Source: Bursaphelenchus xylophilus (taxonomy: Eukaryota; Nematoda; Chromadorea; Rhabditida; Aphelenchoididae). Taken from it: a stretch of 64,000 nucleotides of DNA. The stretch spans positions 7,316,001-7,380,000 of the forward strand of contig CAJFCV020000002.1 of the NCBI GenBank assembly GCA_904066235.2, written 5' to 3'. Below the pieces are notes generated by a model, which ran no database searches, was not told where the DNA came from, and saw nothing but the letters and a program-made list of their open reading frames with translations. Shown one piece after another: positions 34,431-46,068 of the stretch (position 1 is the stretch's first letter; every line of letters begins with the position of its first letter). A program made the position numbers and the translations under genes.

Positions 34431-36724
34431 ATGCTGGTTTTCTTCTTCCTTACTTTCGCACCGTACTCTGCAGGTACTTGCAGTTTTATTATTATTGTTA
34501 TTGTTATTATTGTAAGTACGTACTAGGCGGGCCAAAAAGTTCTTCTTAAGTATTACTGTTTAATATTAATTTTGAAAAATTTTCTACCGTGCTGATTTCG
34601 AAAATCGATTCGGTCCGAACGGTGCACCTGACGAATTGTGCACCTGGCTGAACGGGGCACCTGGCTGAATTGTGCACCTGGCTGAACGGGGCACCTGGCT
34701 GAATTGTGCACCTGGCTGAACGGTGCACCTGACATTTTCTTGTTTGAACAGTGCACCTAGGCGAATAGTGCACCTTGAAAAAAAGTTTTTTGTGCATTAT
34801 TGAAGAAAATTTGAAAGGTTTTCGTGTCGGGACAAGGAGAAACGATTTTTTTGGAAAATTTTAATAAATTTTGAAAGGTTTTCGCTTCGGGACAGGGAAA
34901 AAGGATTTTTTTTTTGGAAAATTTTAATAAATTTTGAAAGGTTTTCGCTTCGGGACAGGGAAAAAGGATTTTTTTGGAAAATTTTAATAAAATTTGAAAG
35001 GTTTTCGCTTCGGGACTGGGAAAAAGGATTTTTTTGTAAAATTTTTAAAAATTTTGAAGGGTTTTCGCTTCGGGACAGGGAAAAAGGATTTTTTTTGGAA
35101 AATTTTTGGAAAAATTTAATAAGCTTTTCACTAACAAAGAAATCAGTTAAAACGGCTTACCTTGATCCCCATTTGTCATATAAAAAAATCCGTCAAGGAA
35201 ATTGAGGAATTTGCCTTGATCTACCCTTGCCATATTTATCTTTTCACAACCAAAAAAATCCTTTTTCTCTGTCTCGAAGCGAAAACCTTTCAACTTTTAT
35301 TAAAATTTTCCAAAAAAAATCCTTTTTCCCTGTCCCGAAGCGAAAACCCTTCAAAATTTTTAAAAATTTTACAAAAAAATCCTTTTTCCCAGTCCCAAAG
35401 CGAAAACCTTTCAAATTTTATTAAAATTTTCCAAAAAAATCCTTTTTCCCTGTCCCGAAGCGAAAACCTTTCAAAATTTATTAAAATTTTCCAAAAAAAA
35501 TCCTTTTTCCCTGTCCCGAAGCGAAAACCTTTCAAAATTTATTAAAATTTTCCAAAAAAAATCCTTTTTCCCTGTCCCGAAGCGAAAACCTTTCAACTTT
35601 TATTAAAATTTTCCAAGAAAAATCCTTTTTCCCTGTCCCGAAGCGAAAACCTTTCAAATTTTATTGAAATTTTCCAAAAACATCCTTTTTCCCTGTCCCG
35701 AAGCGAAAACCTTTCAAATTTTATTAAAATTTTCCAAAAAAGATCCTTTTTCCCTGTCTCGAAGCGAAAACATTTCAAATTTTGTTCAATTGTTCATGAA
35801 AAATCTCTTTTTCAAGGTGCGCTGTCGCCCAGGTGCACTGTTCGCCCAGGTACAACGTTCGCCCAGGTGCACAGTTCAAAACGTGTCAGGTGCACCGTTC
35901 GCTCAGGTGCCCCGTTCAGCCAGGTGCACTGTTTGTTTCAGGTGCACCGTTCGGACACAACCCGAAAATCATGTTTTTTTTGAAATTTACATTTTTTTCT
36001 CAAGTATTGCGGAAATGTCTTGACGCGGAATGCATGCGTCCTCGCAGTGCGAAGACGTTTTAAGACTTTTTGGCCCGCCTATCACATTTAGGGCAACCTA
36101 CAGCTGCTGCGGGTCAAGATGCAACAGCTCTTCGAATCGAGGCATCAACTCTGCCAAACCCGCAACCCGTCGAGTATGTTGATATTACATACATATCGAA
36201 TTACATACGTATAGAATTCTTTGACTCTCAATATTTCAGCTGTGATAGAGGCAAATACGCGGTTGGAAACAAGTGCCATTTGTGCTATTCCGCATGCATT
36301 TCGTAGGTTATCCAAAGTCGTTATTTATTGTCATTACCACCCATTACACTATGAATTTTTTAAAGTGTTACAACACAAAACGATTTAAGATGCACTGGAG
36401 GCGGAAAGACGTACGATCTGGGCAACGATTGCAATCGATGTCATCTCCTCTATTCCGATGTAAAAGTTGCGATCAGTGATGGGTATAATACTCAGAATGG
36501 AGACGTTGCGGAGCAAGCAGCCAAGGCAAGTTAAATACCTACAATCAGGACTACGAACTCAGGTATCTTGTTTCAAACTGACAGAACTCAAAGAAGAAAC
36601 CAAGAGAATTGATCTCTACAGTCGCGTCTATGGCCGTCTTGTCCCTTCCAAAGACAATGAGAATGATCAGTACGGTGCATATGAGCGGCGTGTGCAGGAC
36701 ACGGCGGGTCTTGAAGATATCTGA
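34431..36724 (+). CDS. Novel small secreted cysteine-rich protein
   Basis: Five exons, 34431-34473, 36092-36173, 36240-36302, 36390-36529 and 36585-36724, sum to 468 nt and give 155 aa. Exon 1 encodes a signal peptide, MLVFFFLTFAPYSA, and exon 2 continues GQPTAAAGQDATALRIEA, a natural cleavage point. Exons 3 and 4 encode two paired Cys motifs, CDRGKYAVGNKCHLC then CTGGGKTYDLGNDCNRCHLL, eight Cys in total with a shared GN.C..C core. The tail is charged (KLKEETKRIDLYSRVYGRL) and ends DTAGLEDI. I recognise no family. Intron 1 (34474-36091) is 1618 nt because a foldback element fills it; the other introns are 54-87 nt. The phase match of all joints supports the model. Confidence 0.65.
34482..34516. 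repeat. TTA/TTG trinucleotide microsatellite
   Basis: A run of TTATTATTATTGTTATTG units just inside intron 1 of the Cys-rich gene, next to the foldback element's left end. Confidence 0.8.
34811..35100 (+). repeat. Tandem ~60-bp repeats, left arm (5 units)
   Basis: Units share GGTTTTCGCTTCGGGACAGG followed by an A-rich tract and ATTTTAATAAATTTTGAAA. They are direct repeats of each other and inverted copies of the units at 35270-35795. Confidence 0.9.
35270..35795 (-). repeat. Tandem ~60-bp repeats, right arm (9 units)
   Basis: Nine units each containing CCTGTCCCGAAGCGAAAACC, the reverse complement of the left-arm unit. The period is close to a multiple of three, which is why both strands show repetitive open frames here; these are not genes. 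Confidence 0.9.
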
Positions 36725-37128
36725 TCCGTTTTACAAGCACTTTTATTTAATGTAAAAATATAATAACTGTAAATTAATTGAATTTATTGTATTTTATGCT
36801 GTACAGGATGGGTTCAGCCGGAGCTTACCATCTTATTTCAATTATTACACCGGCAATAGCCCACCAATTTATATAAGACTTGTATCAGATTGAAGCAGAG
36901 GTTGTTTTCGGATATTTATGGAAATTTTCAAAGTACTATACTTTTGCATTCAAAATATGTTTAAAAAGTAGAATTTGCTCATAAAACATCAACGAATGTT
37001 GACATTTTGCCATAATTTGTTTTTTTTCGTCCAAAACTTGGTTTTGAGGTAGAAAACTAGTTGGCCAGTGGATTGAAATAATAACTGAAGCAAGTTTGGA
37101 AACTCCCAGTGAACCACCCCGTACTATA

Positions 37129-38965
37129 CAGGGTGGGCCACTAAAACCTTTCGTCCTCTTTTTTTAGATTTCTCCACGGAGACTCCGCCGATTTTCATGA
37201 AATTTAGGGTTTTCTGGAGCTGAGATTCGCCATTTTCAACCCATTGAATTTCAGGAAAAAATATTCTGAATTGACTTTACTATGCCTTCCCAAAGTGTTT
37301 GAAAATTATTTTCGAGCCGAAACCGCTAAAACTTAGAAAATTTTTGGAATGATTTTCAATTGACTTTCTCGGACTTGGAAAATTTCGAGTTTTTTTTTAG
37401 TACAGGGTGGGCCACTCGAAACTGACAAGTTGTTTCTTTGAATTTCTCCGCGGAGGCTCTGCCGATTTTTCTAAAATTTAGATTTTTCTGGAGCTGAGAC
37501 CCGCCATTTTCAACCGACTTACTTTCAAGAAAATATATTTTGAATTGACCTTTCCATGCCTTCTCAAAGTTTTGAAAAATTATTTTCAGGCCGAAACCGC
37601 TAAAACTTGGAAAATTTTTGGAATGATTTTGAAAAATTGGTCATTTTTCCGAGTTCTTGGGTGAAATTTTCTTTGTTTTACCTCAGATAGTTATCAAATA
37701 TTGTTCCAAAAACAATTTTATTTAACAATCTGATTATTAATGTTTCTAACTGAGTTATTATGCCCACCTCCTCTCGCATCACAAACTTGTAGTGGCTTTG
37801 AGAGTCATGAGGAGTTAAAATTACGTATCGTGGATACGTAATTTTAATTACGTATCTGAGCTTCAAGATACCCCAAGCCTGACTCGATAACGATTGACGT
37901 CGATTTTTTCAATCTTTTTTGAATTTTTTTTTTTTTTTTTGAGCGTTCGTGCCCTAATGGTAATACAAACAACCCTCTTGTGGCTTTCAATTTGCTTTAA
38001 ACAAGTTTAAGGCGAGCACTAGCAACTTTTTACTCCACGATTTCCCCAAAAAAAAAACCAAAAATTTTCCAAGTCTGAGAAAGTCAATTGAAAATCATTC
38101 CAAAAATTTTATAAGATTTAGCGGTTTCGGCCCGAAAATATTTTTTCAAAACTTTGAAAAGGCATGGAAAGGTTAATTCAAAATATGTTTTTTTGAAATT
38201 CAGTCGGTTGAAAATGGCGGGTCTCAGCTCCAGAAAAATCTAAATTTTAGAAAAATCGGCAGAGCCTCCGCGGAGAAATTCAAAGAAACAACTTGTCAGT
38301 TTCGAGTGGCCCACCCTGTAAAATAGTGGAGTAAAAAGTTCCGTACGCTTTCTCTAAACTTTGTTTAAAGCAAGTTAAAAGCAAAAAAAGTGTTGTCTGT
38401 ATTACCGTTAGGGCATGAATGTCGAAAAAATATTTTTTTTCAACAAGAGTGAAAAAGTCCACATTAAGGCTACAAGCCATGGCTTGGCGCATTGAGGCTT
38501 GGAGCTAGGCTCGATTGAAGTTAAACCATGCTCACGATCCGCAATTCGAGCTGTTCTTAACTTTCAAAGCCCCTACAAGTTCGTGCTGCAAGAGTAGGTG
38601 GACACGTCGAACTCAGATAGAAATAATAATAATCAAATTGTTAAATAAATTAGTTTTAACAACAGTATTTTGCAAATATATGAGGCAAAACGAGTAAGAT
38701 TTCACCCAAAAAGCCCGAAAAAATGACCAAGTTTTCAAAATCATTCCAAAAATTTTCTAAGTTTTAGCGGTTTCGGCTCGAAAATAATTTTCAAAAACTT
38801 TGGAAAGGCATAGAAAGGTCAATTCAGGATATATTTTTTTTCAAATTCAACCGGTTGAAAATGGCGCATCTCAGCTCCAGAAAACCCTAAATTTCATGAA
38901 AATCGGCGGAGTCTCCGTGGAGAAATCTAAAAAAAGAGGACGGAAGGTTTTAGTGGCCCACCCTG
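37129..38965 (-). mobile_element. Outer palindromic-end MITE, interrupted
   Basis: Ends CAGGGTGGGCCACTAAAACC and its inverted copy, flanked by TA. The arms of about 270 bases (37129-37400 and about 38700-38965) share GATTTCTCCACGGAGACTCC and TTTAGGGTTTTCTGGAGCTG. Without the inner element it is about 919 bp. Internal parts (about 38325-38440 and 38515-38690) match those of the inner element in opposite order, so it lies in the opposite orientation. Confidence 0.85.
37403..38318 (+). mobile_element. Inner copy of the same MITE family
   Basis: 916 bp, TA on both sides, ends CAGGGTGGGCCACTCGAAAC and inverted copy. The arms (37403-37670 and about 38040-38318) share CTGACAAGTTGTTTCTTTGA and TCCGCGGAGGCTCTGCCG. 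Between them are a unique segment (37678-37860), a poly-T run at 37919-37940, and a segment containing GTGCCCTAATGGTAATACA. No coding capacity. It has inserted into the other copy just inside that copy's left arm. Confidence 0.85.
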
Positions 38966-39003
38966 TACCACGATTACAATATTTGACCAGTATATAAGTT
39001 GTA

Positions 39004-42000
39004 TCAATCAGAAAGATCATTTTCTGATTGATGAGACATTTTTCGCCTAAGCGCATGACTGTATTCGATGGTGTCATCAATTTCATCCACCTTTTCATCC
39101 ACTGTTTTGAATCTCGGGGCATCATTATGGTCACAAATCTCATCCAGAATTGGCATGCTCAGATAGTCGGTGATATCCCTGCTTGTCTTCTTGGACTGAT
39201 ATTGTTGGACCAGTTGATATGCCTGTAATTTTTACAAGATCTTCATTTTAATACAAACTTTTTTCCAATTCTCCCGTTTGACGTTATGTGCAATTAAAAG
39301 AGCATAGATGTCACCCAATCTGACATCTCCATCGATCTCTGGTTGTTCGGACATCTCGGTTAATCGCCTTAGGGCTTCTCCGGGGTCTTTTTCATAAGTT
39401 CTAAAATTTCAATCATAACCGTTTTACTTGTGCCTAATATAAGATAACGATATCCATGCCAAACTTACTCTTTTGTCTCAATGAAAGTCTTAATCCTTGT
39501 GATCTTTTTCTTGATCCTATCTCTCATTTTAGTTTCTTTTTCATCCAGATCTCCATCCTTGTCACCTTTCCGATTCCAGCATCTAACTGCTTCGTTGTAA
39601 GCAGTAATCGCTTTATCGTAATCTCTATAGTCGTCAATTTCCAGCTGGCCACATGATTCGTAAAACGCGGCCAATGAATCCATCGCATTCGCTTTGATAT
39701 AAAAATTCTCGATCTGCCTCATTAATGTGGCGTCCTCCTTCCAATCCAAACTCTGCAAGAAATTGCCGACCATTCTGTAAATGTCCTTATTCTTGGCCGT
39801 ATTCGCATATAAGATGATTTTGGGGGTGTCACCTGATCGGAGAAGTGCCTTCATTGCCTGAATGAGGAGATGGTATATAAATTTTAATAAATTTTTTACT
39901 TACTTCCAGCTTCTTCCCAGCCTGTGTGTATTTTTTGGCGGCATAATGATAATTCCCTTGCTGCATACAGACCTTGGCCAATTCAATCAACAAATTTTGT
40001 CGATTTGGATCTAAATTAGTAAATGATAGTAAGATAAAAATTGCTGTCCGAAAAAGATTTGAATATGCACTTACCGGTTTTCGGTGGTGTCAAGATTTCG
40101 GCCAAGTTTTCATCGATGATGACATTAGTTTGCAAACATAAATCGACTGCCTCCTGAAATTTCTTGGCGTAAACAAGCAGCTGAACGGCCTCGTTTTCTC
40201 GTTGGTTCTGCGCAAAGAAATGGGCGGCTCGTTCGAGCACATTTGGGTCTGAATTGGGTCCCAAATCTCGAATTATCGGATCCAAGGCGCTGATTTGTTC
40301 GGTTCGGAAGGCCAAATCCAACGCTTTCCCCACTTGGCCTGCCTGTAATAGCAATTACACTATCCTTTTCGTTGCCATACCTTATGGTACAACATGACAG
40401 CCTTATCCACATGACCTGGTTGTTGTTCATAATACTTGGCGGTTTCTATTTGCTCATTCTCCCCGGCATGTAAAGCAAAGTTTGCCAATTGATCGTTGAG
40501 TCCGTGCTCTTTGGCCAATCTGATGGCACTACTGTAACTAGAGGCCTTTCCAAAATATTTCACAGCTTTCTCTACATCTCCTTTGCTCTCAAAATAGCGA
40601 GCCAAATGGAAGGCGGCAGCTCTGTCATCAGTTTTGTTTACAGTATCAACGGCCTCGTCAATACGATCATGATAACAGTATATTCGGACAACCGAGAGGT
40701 GATCATTTGCGTACTTGTAGTAATTCCTTGCTCCTTCCAGATCGCTGACACTCTCTAAGTACCTGGCCCACCACAAATACAGTTCCCTGCAACACTCAAC
40801 GTTATAATTAATTAAAATGTCTACTACAACATGTCTTGACCCTACCTCTCTCTTTTCCTTTTAATATACAAATCCACTGCTTTTGGCTCCTCACTCAGCA
40901 TTCGCGGGACTTCAGAGTGATGGGTTTGGGCTTTTTCATAACTAAAAAAATGATTGTAAAATTAAGACAAGTTACTTCTCAATGGCTTGCTCAATCTCTC
41001 CGATACTCTCCAAATAACTGGCGTAATTGAAATGAGTGTTCCTCAAATGGATTCGATCATGCTTTTTTGCAATCTCAAAGGCTTCATTCCACTTGTTTTG
41101 GCATTGATACAATTTGTTCAAAAGATCGTATCGACCTTGGTTTATGTAGATGCTGACCGCCTCGTCCTAAAATAAAAATGTATTTAAAATGTGACTAAAT
41201 CTCTTGTCTTCTAAACTAACATCTGCCTTTCAAACTTACAATCATGTCCAGTTCCATGGCCAGGACGGCCGCTTGTAATTCCGTGCTGTCCCCTCGGGCA
41301 ATGGATTCCTTTAACGCTCTCACACTCCTCGCTCTTTTCATGTGTCCCAAACATACGATGGCCACATCCATTCTTCTTGTTTTCACACACATTCGGGCCA
41401 TGTGATCCCAGACCGAGTCATTCTTGATGAACTTGATCGCTTTAAAGGCATTATCCATTTGCTCTGCACACAAATAGTAACTAAAGTTGAGCATGGCTTC
41501 AATCGCCTCGTTATCCGTGGCCTCGATTCCCACAAATTCTCGGAGAGAACGGCGGATTATTAATCGGGAAAGACTTCTTTCTATGCCGATGTCATCCTCC
41601 TCATCCACTTCAATCTGCATTTTGCAATATTACAGTAATCGGCTGCTAGTCAATGAGGTCAAACTACAGTAACCCATCATTTTAAACGTACATTCTTAAG
41701 GAAAAAAATGTAAGGGACTTGTAGATAGATCATCTGATCGGCTTTTATAGACTTGGATTGGATGTCGTTAACTTGGATTCCGTTCTCGGAGGTCACGAAT
41801 AACGACAAAAGCACATTGTTTGACTGCAACGAAATGTGTAACTTCCCTTTATCACTTACGTCATCCGAATCAATCCGAACGGCTTCACAGACCAAGAAAC
41901 GGCCCTCAGTTTGATCCCAGTAATGGTTACCCGGTAAGTAATCGGGCATTCGATATCTGCTCTGATATCTTTCTATTCGTCTAAAAATTACAAAATACTA

Positions 42001-44520
42001 CTGCAAACAGACTAGAACTGACTTGGCGGCAGCAGTTTTGGGCCGATCGTCTTGGTTATTCTCCTCCAATTTGCTCTCATACTGTTGGGCATCAGTTAGA
42101 CCGTCGACGAAAGAAAAATAACCCAACAAATCAGCTTCGGCGTCCCAGATAAAGAGCCTCTCGTCGACGGAATCCTTCCTTTTCATTGTAATGCTGACTC
42201 GATTTCCGAGGCTGTTTATTCGAATATTCACAAATCTCTCAAAGTCCTCAATATTCATGCTCAACTGATTTGATTGATAAATTTGTTTCAGGTTACTGTA
42301 AACAAAGTACTACTGTAAATTAAAACAGGAGAAACCGACCTATCATCCATGTTATATATTCGAATATAGGCCTGACTGGATCCCACACAGAGCCATTTAG
42401 AGTTCATATCAATGATCTGCACCTCCCCTTCAACTTCTCTAAAAGTCAGCGTCTTCTTCAACGTCCCTTGCAACGTCCGGACACACAATTGACCACTCTC
42501 AACAGAATACAATTGTTGATTGTAACATAAAGCATCATTTACAGATGCCTTGAACAGAGAAGTCTGTTTGATTTCAATGGGCGCGCTTTCAGAGTTGATT
42601 ATTTGATTCACGTACACCTATTAATAAGATGGAGATCCATATAAGCAACTACCTGACTGTCATCCCATGTGATCAAATTTCCCCCGCCCAGTCTTAATCC
42701 CCTAAGGGCATAAGAAAATTGAACTTCTTGACTTTCGATGGGCTCGGTGATTTTGACCAAAGATACGATTTGAGGACTCGTTTGGACAACGGCAAACTAC
42801 AAACAGATGAATTATGCAAGCGGTTTGCAATCATATATTCAAAATAGAGCCTATAATAGGTTTTAACACTCACATCTTTGTTGACGTGATATTCCACACC
42901 TTGAGTCCGAAATATTTGAACCGAATCACCAGAATTGACAGCCAATGTGGGAGATGAGTTCGACCAGGCCATGGAGACCACCTAAAACGTAATTATCATG
43001 ATGCTGACCATACCTTAGTTCCAACTGATAGAGAAGGTTGTAATCTCCACTGCTGATCCACTGAGATCTCGTAGGTTTCCTTGTGCCTCTTCCAGGTTGC
43101 CACTTTCCCATTTAAAGTTCCCCCGGAGATGCAGTCTACATTTTAAAATGACGCACAGGAGTAAAGACTTACTCTTTTTGTTACAGTAGCTTAACGAGAC
43201 CACATTCTCTGTTCCCTGATATCCCTTTTCCTGATCGATTCTGTAAACGGCACTGTCTTCTGATTGTAAATTCCAGATTCTGATTTCTCGGTCACCGTAA
43301 CAGATGGCTACAGTGTCCGAATCCACTTGGATGGCATCAAAAAACTCCCGACGGCCTGACAATTTAACCTAGAAAGCCATAAATGTAAATATTACAAAGG
43401 TATCGCCTTACTTTAATCTTGTCTTTTACAGTCTCATTTTCAAAGACTAGTTGATAAAACATCAATCCTTCGGTCAAGATGATCACATAAGGTCTGTTCT
43501 TCATGGACAACACTCTTTTCGCAGCACTGTCCGTCTATGAAGGGTTACTGTAACATAACTATTCTGACCTACGGTATACACAACAGCAGGTTCTTTGTTT
43601 TCTTTGATCAAATAAACACGGTATTTACTGGTAGTTACGATCAAAACTGTCTCCATATCTTCATTCCGAACGGAATTCATTTCCTCTTCTTCCACTTTAT
43701 ATATCTCCTAAACTTGTATTAATACAGTAGGAATCCTAATCTTACTTTCATGCGTCTCCTGTTTACATTGAGGATTTCGGTTAATTCATCGGTGGAATGG
43801 TTGTTATCCAAGCGTTCCTTTTGTCTGAAATTGATTACTTTGACATTCGCAATACTGAAGTTAGACTTTCTAAACATAATAGTAGCATACCTTTTGAGTT
43901 GTTTCACCGAAATAGAAGTGATCCCTTGTCCCAGCTCAATCTTTTTTGTCACGTTTACCTTTTCGTTTCGGTTGGTCCCGGTATGATAAAATATTTTCCC
44001 ATCCTAAATTTTGTCTGAACTGTTTGCTTCTAACCTACTTCATCTCCTGAGATCAACGTCTGTCCGTCGGTATGCCAGCTCAGAACTCTGATAGCACTTG
44101 CCCTTTCTGCACTCTCGATTTCTTTCTCTAAAAATTTTAAAATTAATACAAAATATCGGTTATGAAACGATCTGAGAATGCTTCATAAAACGATTACCAT
44201 GTTGATCGAATGGCTCGATTATAGAAATACGCCCAGAATCCCATCCCACAGCTACTTTGGGATCCGTTAGATGCCATAATAACTTCAGCGGCCTCTCGTT
44301 CTGTCTTGCTGGCAATGTGTAAAAGGCATCTCCACCCTACAATTACGCAATCTTAACCTTAACGTCGGCTCACCTTATGTGTAACAAAGCTGACATATCC
44401 GCCTGTGGAAGGAGAATGTGAGGCCACAGCCATCACATCGCGTATGGGATGCCAACTCAAATCAACATGGGTTGGGGATGCGGCGGTCGACGGATCATCG
44501 ACTGCCTTGCTGACCAACAT
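39004..44520 (-). CDS. IFT140: Intraflagellar transport protein 140 (IFT-A; C. elegans CHE-11)
   Basis: Core subunit of the IFT-A complex for retrograde transport and membrane-protein entry in cilia. About 20 short exons run from the ATG at 44520 (MLVSKAVDDPSTAASPTHVD; an in-frame TAA sits just upstream) to a TGA at 39006-39004. The N-terminal half consists of WD40 repeats (LSWHPIRDVMAVASHSPS, RVLSWHTDGQTLISGDE, VAICYGDREIRIWNL, AWSNSSPTLAVNSGDSVQIF). A linker carries NHYWDQTEGRFLVCEAV. The C-terminal half is TPR-like (VWDHMARMCVKT, WWARYLESVSDLEGARNYY, KAMKALLRSGDTPKIILY, NFLQSLDWKEDATLMRQIE). These match animal IFT140 in order. An X-box lies upstream. Confidence 0.94.
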
Positions 44521-44590
44521 TATTTAATCAGCGACAATTTCCTTTTCCCATCCATATTTATATTTTGTTTTCTACTCAGAAAACCATTTC

Positions 44591-44604
44591 GTTGTCATAG
44601 GAAC
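44591..44604. promoter_or_regulatory. X-box (RFX/DAF-19 site) upstream of IFT140
   Basis: GTTGTCATAGGAAC fits the X-box consensus RYYNYY-N(1-3)-RRNRAC on both strands and lies 71 bases upstream of the IFT140 start. Ciliary genes of nematodes are switched on by the RFX factor DAF-19 through such sites, usually within the first 200 bases upstream. Confidence 0.75.
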
Positions 44605-45414
44605 GGGATTACTCAAACTATATTGAAAACTGCAAAGATTTTTTTAATTTATGGGAAGTGTATTCTGGAGAAAATTGTGAAATACAAATTTTCTCCCATT
44701 ACTGTCAAAACTGAATACATATTCAGGTACCGTGACAATTCCGGAACGATGACTAAAATACTGAATAAACTAGGTCATGGAAATTCTCGGATTTATTTTC
44801 CAAAATCACAATTTTCGGTGCATACTGAATCTGATACTGAATTGTAGAACTCAGTGTCGGCTTAATTTTTTGTTTTTGATGTGAACAACGAATTCCGTAA
44901 GAGTTTAGAAATCTTCCCATTAGGGTCTGTCAATTGTGGTTTCAACCCTTTCTGAACCGTTGCCATCGTCCCGTTCTTTTCTGAATGTTTCTTTTGCTAC
45001 TGCATACCACCTCGTTCACTGCATCAAGGCCACTCGGTACTCATTATAAGACGTTTACCATGATGAACATCATCGACTTTGATCGAAAACTTCAAGTCCG
45101 AGTGTAAAAAAGTTTCATAATTGCGTACTGATCGCAGAACAACTGCCATATTTGATAAATGTGGGTCGTTGTAACGACATTTATCTCTGTGCACGAGACT
45201 TTGTTCAGAGTACAAACGTAAACAAGGAACCTTTTCGTTCAGTTTTATGTGCCCTGCAGTGACTGCAGAGCGTCCCAACATTTCCTCTTATCAGCCCCTA
45301 AGAATTCGGAGCCGTAACATGGGCTAACCTCAAACTTGGGTTAATAAATACTTGTTATCCAATGTCAATAATTTCTTCCGTTCCTTTGGAAACTCCCGAT
45401 AAATGGATTTTAAT

Positions 45415-45574
45415 TATCGGTCTGTCGGGAAAATAACGGCGGATCGTCGCGCCTCGGAATCGCTCATCATCGCTTTGCGACTGCAAGCCGCGACTTGGGA
45501 TTTGATGCGCGATAGCGGCGAGGCGAGACATTTTTCTGCGACGATCCGCCGTTATTTTTCCGACAGACTGATAG
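45415..45574. mobile_element. Short hairpin MITE
   Basis: Left TCGGTCTGTCGGGAAAATAA then CGGCGGATCGTCGC; right GCGACGATCCGCCG then TTATTTTTCCGACAGACTGA: arms of about 35 bases that can form a stem, with a second imperfect stem (CGCCTCGG/GCGAGGCG) inside. About 160 bp, no coding capacity. I do not see a clear target duplication. Confidence 0.7.
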
Positions 45575-46068
45575 TTCTCTCGCTTCCTCCATTTATTCCA
45601 AGAAAGAATCGCGACCTTCTTCGCCCGTCTCTGCTTCTTCAACCCTCTCTCAGTTTATCGGACTCTCTCATCTTTGGCACCCTTTAAGTTCGAACGCTGC
45701 GTTCGGATCATGACGTTCGAACGTTCCCTTCATGCCGTCGACGCAGCTGCTTTTTAAATCTTTTTTTCTTATAATCGAGCACCCTGTGTGGTTCTAAGTT
45801 ACAGAAAAAATAACTGTAGCAACAAATAACAAAATGCCAAATATCATATCTGATATTCCATTTAATGACTCATAATATATATTAAAGTTTACAACAATAT
45901 AAAAATGTGAAAGCTATAAAATTAAAAGTTGGCTAAAAAATTAAAAAGTAACCGTAGATGTCCATTTATTTCACAGGGACCCGAATGATGGCTAAACGTT
46001 TCGTAAATTAGACTGAATATGAATATTAAATACACACAGATAATAAAATAAAATATTAGAATATAAGA

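Larger units (their letters stand above)
34526..36079. mobile_element. Foldback (long inverted repeat) transposable element with internal tandem repeats
   Basis: The ends read TA-GGCGGGCCAAAAAGTTCTTC and, inverted, GACTTTTTGGCCCGCC-TA, so TA flanks both sides as in Tc1/mariner-type insertions. Inside, each arm has a block of GGTGCAC-type short repeats (about 34620-34780 left; 35815-35960 right, inverted), then a block of about 60-bp tandem repeats: five units on the left (34811-35100) and nine on the right, inverted (35270-35795). A core of about 160 bases (35105-35265) separates them. No transposase is encoded, so it is non-autonomous. Confidence 0.85.
36725..39003. other. Intergenic region occupied by nested elements
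   Basis: Between the Cys-rich gene and the 3' end of IFT140. Apart from the two nested palindromic elements at 37129-38965, 36725-37128 is AT-rich and carries the poly(A) region of the Cys-rich gene and a copy of the AAAACTTGGTTTTGAGGT repeat fragment at about 37033. Confidence 0.5.
44521..46068. other. Intergenic between IFT140 and the DDHD phospholipase
   Basis: 1.5 kb. It holds the IFT140 promoter with its X-box and a hairpin MITE at about 45415-45574. Other open frames (44449-44847 +, 45024-45281 -) lack splice sites and family resemblance. 45780-46068 is AT-rich and includes the 3' region of the phospholipase gene. Confidence 0.4.

Noticed and set aside
34546..34797. Open frames rich in Arg, Cys and Gln, and similar ones at 35664-36063
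   Set aside because: They read through the clustered GGTGCAC repeats in the two arms of the same element.
35162..35778. Long repetitive open frames on both strands (Lys/Phe/Ser-rich)
   Set aside because: They are translations of the ~60-bp tandem units of the foldback element; the period keeps frames open on both strands. No splice sites or start context.
34811..35795. Possible CRISPR-like array
   Set aside because: The units are about 60 bp contiguous tandem repeats without unique spacers, and the sequence is eukaryotic.
45355..45687. Overlapping open frames on opposite strands sharing the same peptide
   Set aside because: Both come from the inverted arms of the hairpin MITE.
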